From JAAYRG01 sp964643255 (GTDB taxonomy: Bacteria; Bacillota; Clostridia; Lachnospirales; Lachnospiraceae), in contig CAZXSM010000066.1 of assembly GCA_964643255.1 (NCBI GenBank), forward strand, positions 1-11,329: 11,329 nt of DNA, written 5' to 3'. A model generated the notes under the pieces. It saw only the letters and a program-made list of their open reading frames with translations, did no database searches and was not told the origin of the DNA. Both the position numbers and the translations under genes were made by a program. Shown piece after piece: positions 1-6,530 of the stretch; within the stretch, counting starts at the first letter, position 1; each line of letters opens with the position of its first letter.

Positions 1-131
1 TATATATATTATTGTAATGTGTCTTAGTACAAATGTCAAGATAGAGGGACTTATAACTTCCTGTAATAATTCTTTATAAATGTGCATGCTTATGATAATA
101 TAATTGTAAGAATACAAGGAGAATACAAAAT

Positions 132-1589
132 ATGAAGCGTTTGTTAATAATACTAGTTTGCATAAGTTCATTGTTTCTAACTGCATGCGACCCTGACATG
201 TTTATGCTAGAAGAAAATAATAAAAATAATATAGAAGATAGTCCTGAAGATGAGGGTCTTAGTGACAAAGACCATAGTGGTAATGAGTATTTGAGAAGTG
301 TTGAGAAAAAAGAAAGTTTGGAAAATACAGATATACTAGAAGTTGGACAATCATTTGCAATCGACATCTTAACAGAAGATTTTGATAGGCTTGATAACCT
401 TTACTTATATAGTGAGGAAATGAAAGAAATTATCTCATTTAAAGAGACTCACAAAGAAATAGTTTTCCATAATTCAAATATGGGTGATGTTGAAAAAGTA
501 CATGAGCCCTATACTTACAAATATGGAAGGAGCCGATATATTATGGTTCCTATTGAAGCTTCTTTGAATAACATTAACTTACTAGTTAATTTCAATAAAG
601 ACAATCATATTATAGGCTTCTCTTATGAGGAATATCAGAATAATACACTTGAAAAGAGCGGGAAAAAGCCAGAAGGAATTACCGAAGAAGAATTTTCCTT
701 CCTAAGTGATAACTTCTTAATCCATGGAACACTTACAAGTCCTGACTTTGATGAGGATGGTCAAGTTCTAGATACTTATCCTCTAGTAGTATTAGTTCAT
801 GGTTTTGGACCAAGTGATAGAGATTCAAGTATATTTGAAAACAAGCCATTTAGAGATATAGCATGGGGGCTGGCTGAAGCTGGAATTGCTTCTTATAGAT
901 ATGATAAAAGAACTTATTTATATGATGGTTTAGAAAACAATCCAGTATTTACAGTGTTTGATGAAACAATAAATGATGCTATTGTTGCAGCCAATATGGC
1001 TAAAGAGCTAAAGAATGTAAACCCAAACAAAGTTTATATTCTTGGAGCAAGCCAGGGAGGTTACCTGCTACCACGTATAGCTTCAGGCTTTGATTCTGCA
1101 GCAGGTTATATATTGCTATCAAGTCCTTTTCAGAATAGAAAGGATTATCTAAAGGAGCAATATGAATATTTAGCAATGGAAGATGGAGAGATTAGCCTAA
1201 AAGAGCATACTAAGATTAATCAACTCAACTCAGAAATTGATAAACTTACAAATCCTAATGAAATTCCACAAGGTGAAAGTGTCCTTGGTTTTCAAAAGAA
1301 CTATTGGATTGATCTAAATAGATATGACCCAGTTCCAGGAGGCAACAGAATAACTGCCCCTACACTAGTTTTACAAGGTGAAAGAGATTATCAAACAACT
1401 ACAAAACAGTACAACCTATGGCTAAATGCTTTCGGTGAAAAAGAAAATTGGACATTTAAATCCTACCCAGACTTAAATCACTTTATGATGAAAGGGAAAG
1501 GCAAGTCATATTCTGATGAATATAGGCAAAAGAATTATGTAGATAGCCAAGTAATTCAAGACATAGCAAACTTTATATATACCAATTAA
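132..1589 (+). CDS. Lipoprotein alpha/beta hydrolase with N-terminal DUF3887-like domain
   Basis: A 485-residue secreted, membrane-anchored hydrolase of unknown substrate. Residues 1-19 form a lipoprotein signal: basic MKR, a hydrophobic core and the lipobox L-T-A-C with Cys19 as the lipidation site. Residues 20-65 are an acidic linker. About residues 66-170 resemble the DUF3887 module often found in front of hydrolases in Clostridia. From about 195 an alpha/beta hydrolase domain follows: oxyanion-side motif VLVHGFG (221-227), nucleophile elbow GASQG with Ser307, probable acid Asp419 in QGERDY, and His450 in LNHF. The triad looks intact, so activity as an esterase or peptidase is plausible. 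The start is supported by AAGGAGA about 8 bases upstream. A TATAAT at 99-104 has no good -35 partner. The next gene starts 84 bases downstream with its own ribosome site. Family assignment is firm; substrate is unknown. Confidence 0.85.
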   Translation: MKRLLIILVCISSLFLTACDPDMFMLEENNKNNIEDSPEDEGLSDKDHSGNEYLRSVEKKESLENTDILEVGQSFAIDILTEDFDRLDNLYLYSEEMKEIISFKETHKEIVFHNSNMGDVEKVHEPYTYKYGRSRYIMVPIEASLNNINLLVNFNKDNHIIGFSYEEYQNNTLEKSGKKPEGITEEEFSFLSDNFLIHGTLTSPDFDEDGQVLDTYPLVVLVHGFGPSDRDSSIFENKPFRDIAWGLAEAGIASYRYDKRTYLYDGLENNPVFTVFDETINDAIVAANMAKELKNVNPNKVYILGASQGGYLLPRIASGFDSAAGYILLSSPFQNRKDYLKEQYEYLAMEDGEISLKEHTKINQLNSEIDKLTNPNEIPQGESVLGFQKNYWIDLNRYDPVPGGNRITAPTLVLQGERDYQTTTKQYNLWLNAFGEKENWTFKSYPDLNHFMMKGKGKSYSDEYRQKNYVDSQVIQDIANFIYTN

Positions 1590-1673
1590 TATATCAATTG
1601 CTAAATATATTGTATTGACAAAATCTAAGCTTCACAATTAACTAGTATAATATTTATATAAAGGAGAATTTTA

Positions 1674-2858
1674 ATGATATATAATTTTACAGAAAGAATT
1701 AATAGGAAAGGTACAGGCTCTCATAAATGGGATGAAATGTATGATTCGAATCCTAATGTTGAAGAGGGGGTATTGCCACTATCAGTTGCAGATATGGAAT
1801 TCTATAATCCACCAGAGATATATGAAGGATTAGTTAAATATCTAAGGGGAAAGCCCATATTAGGATACACAGGTCCAAGAGATGAATTTCTTCAAGCAGT
1901 AATTGATTGGCAAGAAAGACGTCATAATTGGATAATCAAGAAAGAATGGATTGTTAGTACCCTAGGAATAGTAGCCGCATTAAACATAGGGGTAAGGGCC
2001 TTAACAAAGGAAAATGACGGAGTAATTATATTTAAACCGGTATATTACCCCTTTTCTTCTTGTATAACCAATAATAATAGGAAAGAAGTAAATGTTCCAT
2101 TAATCGAAAAAGATGGCCATTACTCAATAGATTTTGAAGAGTTTGAAAAAGAAGCTAAAAAGCCAGAAAACAAGATGCTGATTTTCTGTAGTCCTCATAA
2201 TCCTGTAGGTAGAGTATGGACTAAAGAGGAACTTAAAAGACTTGCTGATATAGTTGTAAAGCACGAACTAATCCTTATATCTGACGAGATTTGGTATGAT
2301 TTTGTTCGTAAAGACAAAGAGCACACTGTATTACATAAAGTAAACACTGACTTGCAAGACTTGCTAATCACATGTACTGCAGCCTCAAAAAGCTTTAATT
2401 TAGCAGGTTTATCTACATCTAGTATAATAATATCAAATGAAAAGCTAAGAAATAAATTTGAAGAAGAAGCCAAAAGGTCTAATTTATCCGGTGGGAACAT
2501 CTTAGGATTTGAGGCCACAAGAATAGCATATACTGAATGTGAAAAATGGCTAGAAGAGTTAATAGAATTAGTTTTTAACAATCAAGAAATGGTAAAGGAC
2601 TTTTTTGAGAAGAACTATCCAAAGATTAAGGCTCCTGTAAGTGAAGGAACCTATTTACAGTGGTTAGACTTTAGACAACTTAATATGACTAATAAAGAAT
2701 TGGAGGATTTCTTACATAGAAATCAGTTTTTTACGAATCAAGGGAATGTATTTGGCAAAGAGGGAAATGGATATGAGAGAATAAATGTTGCACTTCCCCA
2801 AGATGCCTTACAGGAACTACTAGAGAGCTTGCTTGTTGCTTTGAGAGATATTGAATAA
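1674..2858 (+). CDS. MalY/PatB-family PLP-dependent C-S lyase / aminotransferase
   Basis: A 394-residue fold-type I PLP enzyme of the MalY/PatB branch, whose characterised members cleave cystathionine or cysteine conjugates (beta C-S lyase) in the cytosol. Visible landmarks are the N-terminal LSVADMEF typical of the group (36-43), the GYTGP segment (64-68), the PLP-contact run FCSPHNPVGR (171-180, Asn176), SDEIW with Asp204 for the pyridine nitrogen, Schiff-base Lys239 in TAASKSFNLAG, and Arg369 in YERINVA for the substrate carboxylate. Length is normal for the family. AAGGAGA lies about 7 bases before the ATG. A cystathionine/cysteine beta-lyase role fits the cysteine genes elsewhere in the window, but these are beyond an assembly gap and not in the same operon, and MalY-type members can have other roles. 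Exact substrate is not determined. Confidence 0.88.
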   Translation: MIYNFTERINRKGTGSHKWDEMYDSNPNVEEGVLPLSVADMEFYNPPEIYEGLVKYLRGKPILGYTGPRDEFLQAVIDWQERRHNWIIKKEWIVSTLGIVAALNIGVRALTKENDGVIIFKPVYYPFSSCITNNNRKEVNVPLIEKDGHYSIDFEEFEKEAKKPENKMLIFCSPHNPVGRVWTKEELKRLADIVVKHELILISDEIWYDFVRKDKEHTVLHKVNTDLQDLLITCTAASKSFNLAGLSTSSIIISNEKLRNKFEEEAKRSNLSGGNILGFEATRIAYTECEKWLEELIELVFNNQEMVKDFFEKNYPKIKAPVSEGTYLQWLDFRQLNMTNKELEDFLHRNQFFTNQGNVFGKEGNGYERINVALPQDALQELLESLLVALRDIE

Positions 2859-2879
2859 TAAATGATACAAGATAAGAAA

Positions 2880-2920
2880 AGGTAGATAGTTCTTTTATAT
2901 TTAATAAGAACTATCTACCT
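2880..2920. terminator. Bidirectional rho-independent terminator
   Basis: A perfect 15-bp inverted repeat (arms 2880-2894 and 2906-2920, 11-base AT loop) sits between the convergent C-S lyase (+) and kinase (-) genes. It is followed by a T-rich stretch (ATATATTTTA) on + and a T-rich stretch on - (CTTTTCTTATC), so it can stop transcripts from both sides. Confidence 0.85.
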
Positions 2921-2927
2921 ATATATT

Positions 2928-3509
2928 TTACACTTTAATAACTAAGTCACTTTCCTCTTCAATACTAAAGGTATCAAGATATTTGTTTTCCTTAGGTATC
3001 CATAAGTTAATAAATTTATCATGCATAGTCTCTCCATTTCTATCTAAAATTCTTTGACTTTGCATCTTAGGATCTATTTTTAAGAGAATCTTTAAATCGT
3101 AATTATCTATTAAAGTTGGATGCATGCTATAAGCTCCTTCAATAATATTTAACTTATTAGGGGATATCTTGACTGTTTCTGTCATGGACAGGCTTTGGCA
3201 GTTGTAGACTTGGTAAGTGAATTCAGAGCCAGAAATAAGACCTTGTATTACTTCTTTATCAAACCTAATATAATCAACATTACCACCAATTTCATTTAGG
3301 CGGTCCTGACTTCTTAAATCTTCTGTTAAAAAGAAGTCATCCATGTGAAAGACATTACAGTCATAAATATCTTGTAAATGCTTTGCAAGACTTGTCTTTC
3401 CTGAGGCACTCATGCCGTCTATAGCCACTAAGACTCTATCTTTGTTCTTTATCAAATTATCTATTTTAGAAAGTATTTCTGAAAAATCATCCTGATTTAT
3501 AAAACTCAT
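2928..3509 (-). CDS. Uridine-kinase-like P-loop NTPase
   Basis: A 193-residue cytosolic protein of the P-loop kinase superfamily, closest in pattern to uridine kinase/phosphoribulokinase-like proteins. Residues 32-39 are a Walker A motif (GMSASGKT). HMDDFFL (55-61) is the typical substrate-side acidic motif of nucleoside and small-molecule kinases. IEGAYSMHP (123-131) corresponds to the Walker B/GVY-like strand, and RILDRNG (153-159) resembles the LID region. It is shorter than housekeeping Udk (about 210 residues), and the substrate cannot be named. The upstream sequence is lost after 8 bases in the N run. No ribosome site is visible in those bases and no stop is seen between the ATG and the gap, so the true start could lie further upstream inside the gap. 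It ends 7 bases from a shared terminator. Confidence 0.75.
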   Translation of the reverse strand: MSFINQDDFSEILSKIDNLIKNKDRVLVAIDGMSASGKTSLAKHLQDIYDCNVFHMDDFFLTEDLRSQDRLNEIGGNVDYIRFDKEVIQGLISGSEFTYQVYNCQSLSMTETVKISPNKLNIIEGAYSMHPTLIDNYDLKILLKIDPKMQSQRILDRNGETMHDKFINLWIPKENKYLDTFSIEEESDLVIKV

Positions 3510-3517
3510 ATCAATTT

Positions 3518-3617
3518 NNNNNNNNNNNNNNNNNNNNNNNNNNNNNNNNNNNNNNNNNNNNNNNNNNNNNNNNNNNNNNNNNNNNNNNNNNNNNNNNNNN
3601 NNNNNNNNNNNNNNNNN
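3518..3617. other. Assembly gap of 100 N
   Basis: A run of exactly 100 undetermined bases, the customary placeholder for a scaffold join of unknown size. It removes the kinase promoter and possibly its true start, as well as everything upstream of ispF including any ispD gene and operon promoter. Gene adjacency across this point should not be trusted. Confidence 0.97.
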
Positions 3618-3639
3618 AACAATAGAAAGGTATGAAAAT

Positions 3640-4191
3640 ATGAGAGTAGGAATAGGATACGATGTTCACCGTTTGGTGGAAGGAAGAGATTTAGTAATAG
3701 GTGGGGTTAAATTACCTTATGACAAAGGTTTATTAGGCCATTCAGACGCAGATGTATTGCTTCATGCCATCATGGATAGTCTGCTAGGGGCAGCAGGTCT
3801 TGGTGATATAGGGAAACATTTTCCAGATACAGATGAAAGATATAAGGACGCTAGTAGCATGGATTTGTTAAAAGAAGTTAAGGAATTAGTGGCAGACAAG
3901 CATTACATCGTTGAAAATATAGACGGAATAATTGTGGCTCAGAAGCCAAAAATGGCTCCACATATCCCAGAGATGATTAAAAACATTGCTAGAGGTCTTG
4001 GGATTGATGAAGACCAAATTAACATAAAAGCCACAACTGAAGAAGGCCTTGGGGTAACAGGCAAGGGTGAAGGAATATCTTCTCAAGTTGTATGTATGTT
4101 AAATTCAGTAGAAAACTTCAGATATCATAGTTTTAATCCATTAGAGGAAGAAAGAGATTGTGGCGGATGTGGCGGGTGTCCTAAAAAATAA
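3640..4191 (+). CDS. ispF: 2-C-methyl-D-erythritol 2,4-cyclodiphosphate synthase with Cys-rich tail
   Basis: IspF converts CDP-methylerythritol 2-phosphate to methylerythritol 2,4-cyclodiphosphate with release of CMP, the fifth step of the MEP isoprenoid pathway, as a cytosolic trimer. The N-terminus carries the signature GIGYDVHRL with metal ligands Asp8 and His10; the third ligand is His42 in GHSDADVLLHA. The nucleotide-side motif IKATTEEGLGVTGKGEGI (129-146) is intact. The core ends near residue 157, the usual family length. Here about 26 more residues follow, ending ERDCGGCGGCPKK with Cys174, Cys177 and Cys180 in CxxCxxC spacing. A GAAAGG ribosome site sits about 9 bases before the ATG. 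A nearer ATG at 3632 reaches a stop after three codons. Neighbouring ispD is not visible and may lie in the N gap. Identity is very secure; the tail's role is unknown. Confidence 0.96.
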   Translation: MRVGIGYDVHRLVEGRDLVIGGVKLPYDKGLLGHSDADVLLHAIMDSLLGAAGLGDIGKHFPDTDERYKDASSMDLLKEVKELVADKHYIVENIDGIIVAQKPKMAPHIPEMIKNIARGLGIDEDQINIKATTEEGLGVTGKGEGISSQVVCMLNSVENFRYHSFNPLEEERDCGGCGGCPKK

Positions 4192-4262
4192 GGATAGGGT
4201 TTTATCTAAAACATTTTCTAAGAAAACACTTATAAATGAAGTGGTTTAGTCTACAATATTAA

Positions 4263-4270
4263 TGTATAAT
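4263..4270 (+). promoter_or_regulatory. Candidate -10 element for dlgD
   Basis: A perfect TATAAT (4265-4270) directly preceded by TG lies about 50 bases upstream of the dlgD start, in the 131-base space after ispF. The -35 position (around 4242-4247, TGGTTT) is poor. A separate dlgD promoter is plausible but not firm. No good terminator follows ispF; an imperfect hairpin near 4222-4246 lacks a T run. Confidence 0.35.
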
Positions 4271-4310
4271 ATTTATGATGAGAAACACACATAATGTTCT
4301 TAGAGTAAGA

Positions 4311-4316
4311 AAGGAG
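4311..4316 (+). promoter_or_regulatory. Ribosome binding site fixing the GTG start of dlgD
   Basis: AAGGAG lies 6 bases before GTG at 4323. The ATG at 4321, two bases earlier and in another frame, reads directly into TGA, so the GTG is the only start at correct spacing. Confidence 0.85.
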
Positions 4317-4322
4317 TAAAAT

Positions 4323-5327
4323 GTGAGAATATCTTTTGAGGAAATGAAAGCAGAAATTAAAAGGGTAATGTTAAAAGCGGGTTTACCAGAAGACAAGGCA
4401 GAAATTTGTGCACAAACTCATACTGAAACAAGTAGAGATGGGGTTTATTCTCACGGATTAAACCGAGTTTCAAGATTCTATAATTATTGCAAAACAGGCC
4501 TAGTAGATCCAAATGGAGAAATAGAATTAGTAAAAAAGGCAGGCCTAATGGAAAATTATGATGGTAATCTTGGTGTTGGTATAACTAATGCAAAGTTCTG
4601 CTCAAAAAGAGCCACTGAACTTGCAGATGAACATGGAATTGGAATTGTAGCTTTAAGAAACACCACCCATTGGATGAGGGGAGGCACATATGCATGGGAT
4701 ATTGCAAATGAAGGTATGATTGGAATCATCTGGACTAACACAGAAAGCTGTATGCCAGTCTGGGGAAGTAAAGAGGTAAGTGTAGGAAATAACCCTCTAT
4801 GCTTTGGAATTCCAAGACAAGAAGGACATATTGTACTTGATATGGCAATGTCTCAATATTCTTATGGCAAGCTTGAAGTAACAAGGCTAGCAGGAGAACA
4901 ACTTCCATTTCCAGGTGGATTTGATAAAGATGGCAACTTAACATCAGACCCAGGGTCAATCGAAGAATCACTAAGAATCCTTCCAACAGGATATTGGAAA
5001 GGGAGCGGCCTTGCAGTTGCCCTTGATGTAGTAGGTGCTATATTATCTAATGGAAATTGTACAAGTCAAATGGATGTAATAGATAAGGGTAGTTGTGGAA
5101 GCTGTAGCCAAGTATTTATAGCTATAGACCCATATATATTTGCATCAGAAGAAGAAGTTGAAACTATATTGAAGGATACAGTTAATCAAATTCACAATGC
5201 AGCTCCTGTAACAGAAGGAAGACCGCCAAGGTACCCAGGTGAAGGAACACTACAAGCTAGAAAAACAAATAATGAACAAGGTATTTTAGTTGATGAAGGT
5301 GTATGGGAAGAAGTTTGTTCCTTGTAA
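4323..5327 (+). CDS. dlgD: 2,3-diketo-L-gulonate reductase (3-dehydro-L-gulonate 2-dehydrogenase)
   Basis: A 334-residue NAD(P)H-dependent reductase of the malate/L-lactate/L-sulfolactate dehydrogenase family. Its pattern follows E. coli YiaK/DlgD closely: SGVYSHG-like SRDGVYSHGLNR with the catalytic His44, HGIGIVALRN and HWMRGG (115-120), WTNTESCMPVWG (136-147), the NNPL segment (155-158), the GFDKDGNLT loop (198-206), and RILPTGYWKGSG (217-228). YiaK reduces 2,3-diketo-L-gulonate to 3-keto-L-gulonate in ascorbate/ketogulonate use. Residues 257-260 are CGSC where E. coli has no cysteines. Translation starts at GTG with AAGGAG 6 bases upstream. No other ketogulonate genes (kinase, decarboxylase, transporter) are nearby, so the cellular substrate may differ. 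It lies between ispF and the T-box-controlled cysE, 45 bases before the latter's -35 element. Family certain; exact substrate likely but not proven. Confidence 0.85.
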   Translation: MRISFEEMKAEIKRVMLKAGLPEDKAEICAQTHTETSRDGVYSHGLNRVSRFYNYCKTGLVDPNGEIELVKKAGLMENYDGNLGVGITNAKFCSKRATELADEHGIGIVALRNTTHWMRGGTYAWDIANEGMIGIIWTNTESCMPVWGSKEVSVGNNPLCFGIPRQEGHIVLDMAMSQYSYGKLEVTRLAGEQLPFPGGFDKDGNLTSDPGSIEESLRILPTGYWKGSGLAVALDVVGAILSNGNCTSQMDVIDKGSCGSCSQVFIAIDPYIFASEEEVETILKDTVNQIHNAAPVTEGRPPRYPGEGTLQARKTNNEQGILVDEGVWEEVCSL

Positions 5328-5371
5328 ATATTTATCATACTTCAATAATATAGTAAAAAACCCATTTTTAA

Positions 5372-5400
5372 TTGACAAATCCCCCAAGATTGCATAAAAT
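5372..5400 (+). promoter_or_regulatory. Sigma-A promoter of the cysE-cysS-mrnC operon
   Basis: Consensus -35 TTGACA (5372-5377), a 17-base spacer and -10 TAAAAT (5395-5400). The expected transcript start is near 5407, directly ahead of the T-box leader. Confidence 0.85.
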
Positions 5401-5406
5401 AATCTA

Positions 5407-5682
5407 TAAGTATATAAATATAGATAAAAAGCAATGAACAGAAAAGTAGTTTATAGGAAGGCAACAGAGATGGAATGCCACCGGCTGAAAGCATTCTTTG
5501 TTAGAACATAAGCGAAGTGCATCTGGGAGCTGATTAGATGAGGGTTAGATCCTTAGTCTAATCCGGTAGGGTCCGTTAACTGATAAGAAAAATCAAATGT
5601 GTTTTTATTAAAAAACATATTTAATTTAAAAAGTAGAGTGGAACCACGGAAAACTTCGTCTCTTAGGAGATGGAGTTTTTTT
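5407..5682 (+). promoter_or_regulatory. T-box leader (riboswitch) sensing uncharged tRNA-Cys
   Basis: A roughly 276-base leader with the parts of a T-box in order. Stem I has an AGTA motif at 5445-5448, the AGAGA stretch near 5466-5470, and a distal hairpin (arms GAATGC 5473-5478 and GCATTC 5491-5496) enclosing GGCTG. The specifier is GAAG-UGC-A with UGC (Cys) at 5518-5520. A further helix pairs GATTAGA (5532-5538) with TCTAATC (5557-5563). The T-box core UGG-A-ACC is at 5639-5645; its variable base A would pair with U73, the discriminator of tRNA-Cys, agreeing with the specifier. The alternative reading GUG (Val) would predict a U there. The antiterminator AGAG (5635-5638) pairs with CUCU (5660-5663), excluding the terminator. 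Uncharged tRNA-Cys should thus allow readthrough into cysE and cysS. Confidence 0.93.
5650..5682 (+). terminator. T-box intrinsic terminator (attenuator)
   Basis: A 13-bp stem allowing G-U pairs, AAAACTTCGTCTC (5650-5662) with GAGATGGAGTTTT (5667-5679), a UUAG loop, and a T run to 5682. It shares bases 5660-5663 with the antiterminator helix, so the two folds are mutually exclusive. Confidence 0.92.
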
Positions 5683-5735
5683 AGATTATATTAAATTGTA
5701 ATTAGAAATTTTGTAAAAAATCGGAGGTTATATCG

Positions 5736-6512
5736 ATGGGGATAATAAGTTATATTAAAGAAGAAATGCAAGTGATAAAAGAAAGAGATCCTGCTATAAA
5801 AAGCAAGTGGGAAGTATTTTTATATCCAAGTTTTAAGGCCATACTACGATATAGAATAGCCCACAGATGGTACAAGAGAGGCCATTATTTTTGGGCAAGA
5901 TGGTTAGCACAAAGAACAGTTAGAAAAACGGGAATAGAAATTCATCCAGGAGCACAAATTGGTAAGGGACTCTTTATTGATCATGGTGCAGGAGTTGTTA
6001 TTGGAGAGACTGCTATTATTGGCGATAATGTAACTCTTTATCAAGGGGTAACCCTAGGGGGCACAGGAAAGCAGCAAGGAAAGCGCCATCCAACATTAGG
6101 AGATAATGTTATGGTTAGTGCTGGGGCAAAAGTTCTAGGCTCAATCACTATAGAAGAAAACTCCAAAGTTGGAGCAGGAGCCGTAGTTTTAGCGGACGTT
6201 CCAGCCAACTCAACAGTAGTGGGTGTTCCAGGCCGTGTTGTAAAACGAGATAATGTAAAAGTTCCTAGAGAAGATATGGATCAAATTAATTTACCAGACC
6301 CAGTATTAAAAGATTTACAACGCTTACAAAATGAAAATCAAAGGTTGATAACAGAGCTGAAACGAGTATGTTCTAAGGTTGACCAAATGGAACTGGATTT
6401 CTCAGAAGAACCACTAGAAACAGTGGGGATGGTTAAAACAGTTAGGAAAAAAGATAATGGGAATAATAACAATCTAGATAATCAAAAGGATAAAGAAAAC
6501 TCAAATAACTAA
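5736..6512 (+). CDS. cysE: Serine O-acetyltransferase with extended C-terminus
   Basis: CysE transfers acetyl from acetyl-CoA to L-serine, giving O-acetylserine, the carbon skeleton for cysteine synthesis, in the cytosol. The N-terminal helical SAT region (about 1-65) is short, as in other Gram-positive CysE. It is followed by a left-handed beta-helix of hexapeptide repeats (about 66-170). Catalytic Asp82-His83 lie in IDHGAGVVIGET, and His118 in GTGKQQGKRHP matches the acetyl-CoA/serine site. GVPGRVVKR (163-171) closes the fold. Residues 172-258 are extra: a leucine-rich likely coiled coil (about 189-222), then an Asn/Lys/Asp low-complexity end. GGAGG stands about 8 bases before the ATG. It is first in the operon, under the tRNA-Cys T-box, so it should be expressed when tRNA-Cys is uncharged. 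cysS starts 18 bases downstream. Confidence 0.95.
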   Translation: MGIISYIKEEMQVIKERDPAIKSKWEVFLYPSFKAILRYRIAHRWYKRGHYFWARWLAQRTVRKTGIEIHPGAQIGKGLFIDHGAGVVIGETAIIGDNVTLYQGVTLGGTGKQQGKRHPTLGDNVMVSAGAKVLGSITIEENSKVGAGAVVLADVPANSTVVGVPGRVVKRDNVKVPREDMDQINLPDPVLKDLQRLQNENQRLITELKRVCSKVDQMELDFSEEPLETVGMVKTVRKKDNGNNNNLDNQKDKENSNN

Positions 6513-6530
6513 TATAAAATAGGAGAGAAT

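Noticed and set aside
1..110. Tail of a gene from the left edge
   Set aside because: The frames stop within at most 25 codons and show no recognisable protein ending.
74..367. Open frame on - opposite the hydrolase start
   Set aside because: No ribosome site, no family resemblance, and it overlaps a well-supported lipoprotein gene on +.
1615..1651. TTGACA (1615-1620) and TATAAT (1646-1651) upstream of the MalY/PatB gene as a promoter
   Set aside because: Both hexamers are perfect but lie 25 bases apart, far from the 16-18 bases needed; no alternative partner at correct spacing was found.
2195..2581. 128-codon open frame on - within the C-S lyase gene
   Set aside because: It lies fully inside a conserved enzyme gene, and its Ser-rich translation is typical of an antisense shadow.
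4198..4246. Terminator after ispF
   Set aside because: Hairpins here are short or mismatched and not followed by a T run.
4735..4986. Open frame on - within dlgD
   Set aside because: Antisense shadow of a conserved enzyme; no ribosome site and no recognisable domain.
5515..5519. GUG (Val) as the T-box specifier
   Set aside because: It would need a U at the variable base of the T-box core to match A73 of tRNA-Val; the base is A, and the downstream genes are cysteine genes.
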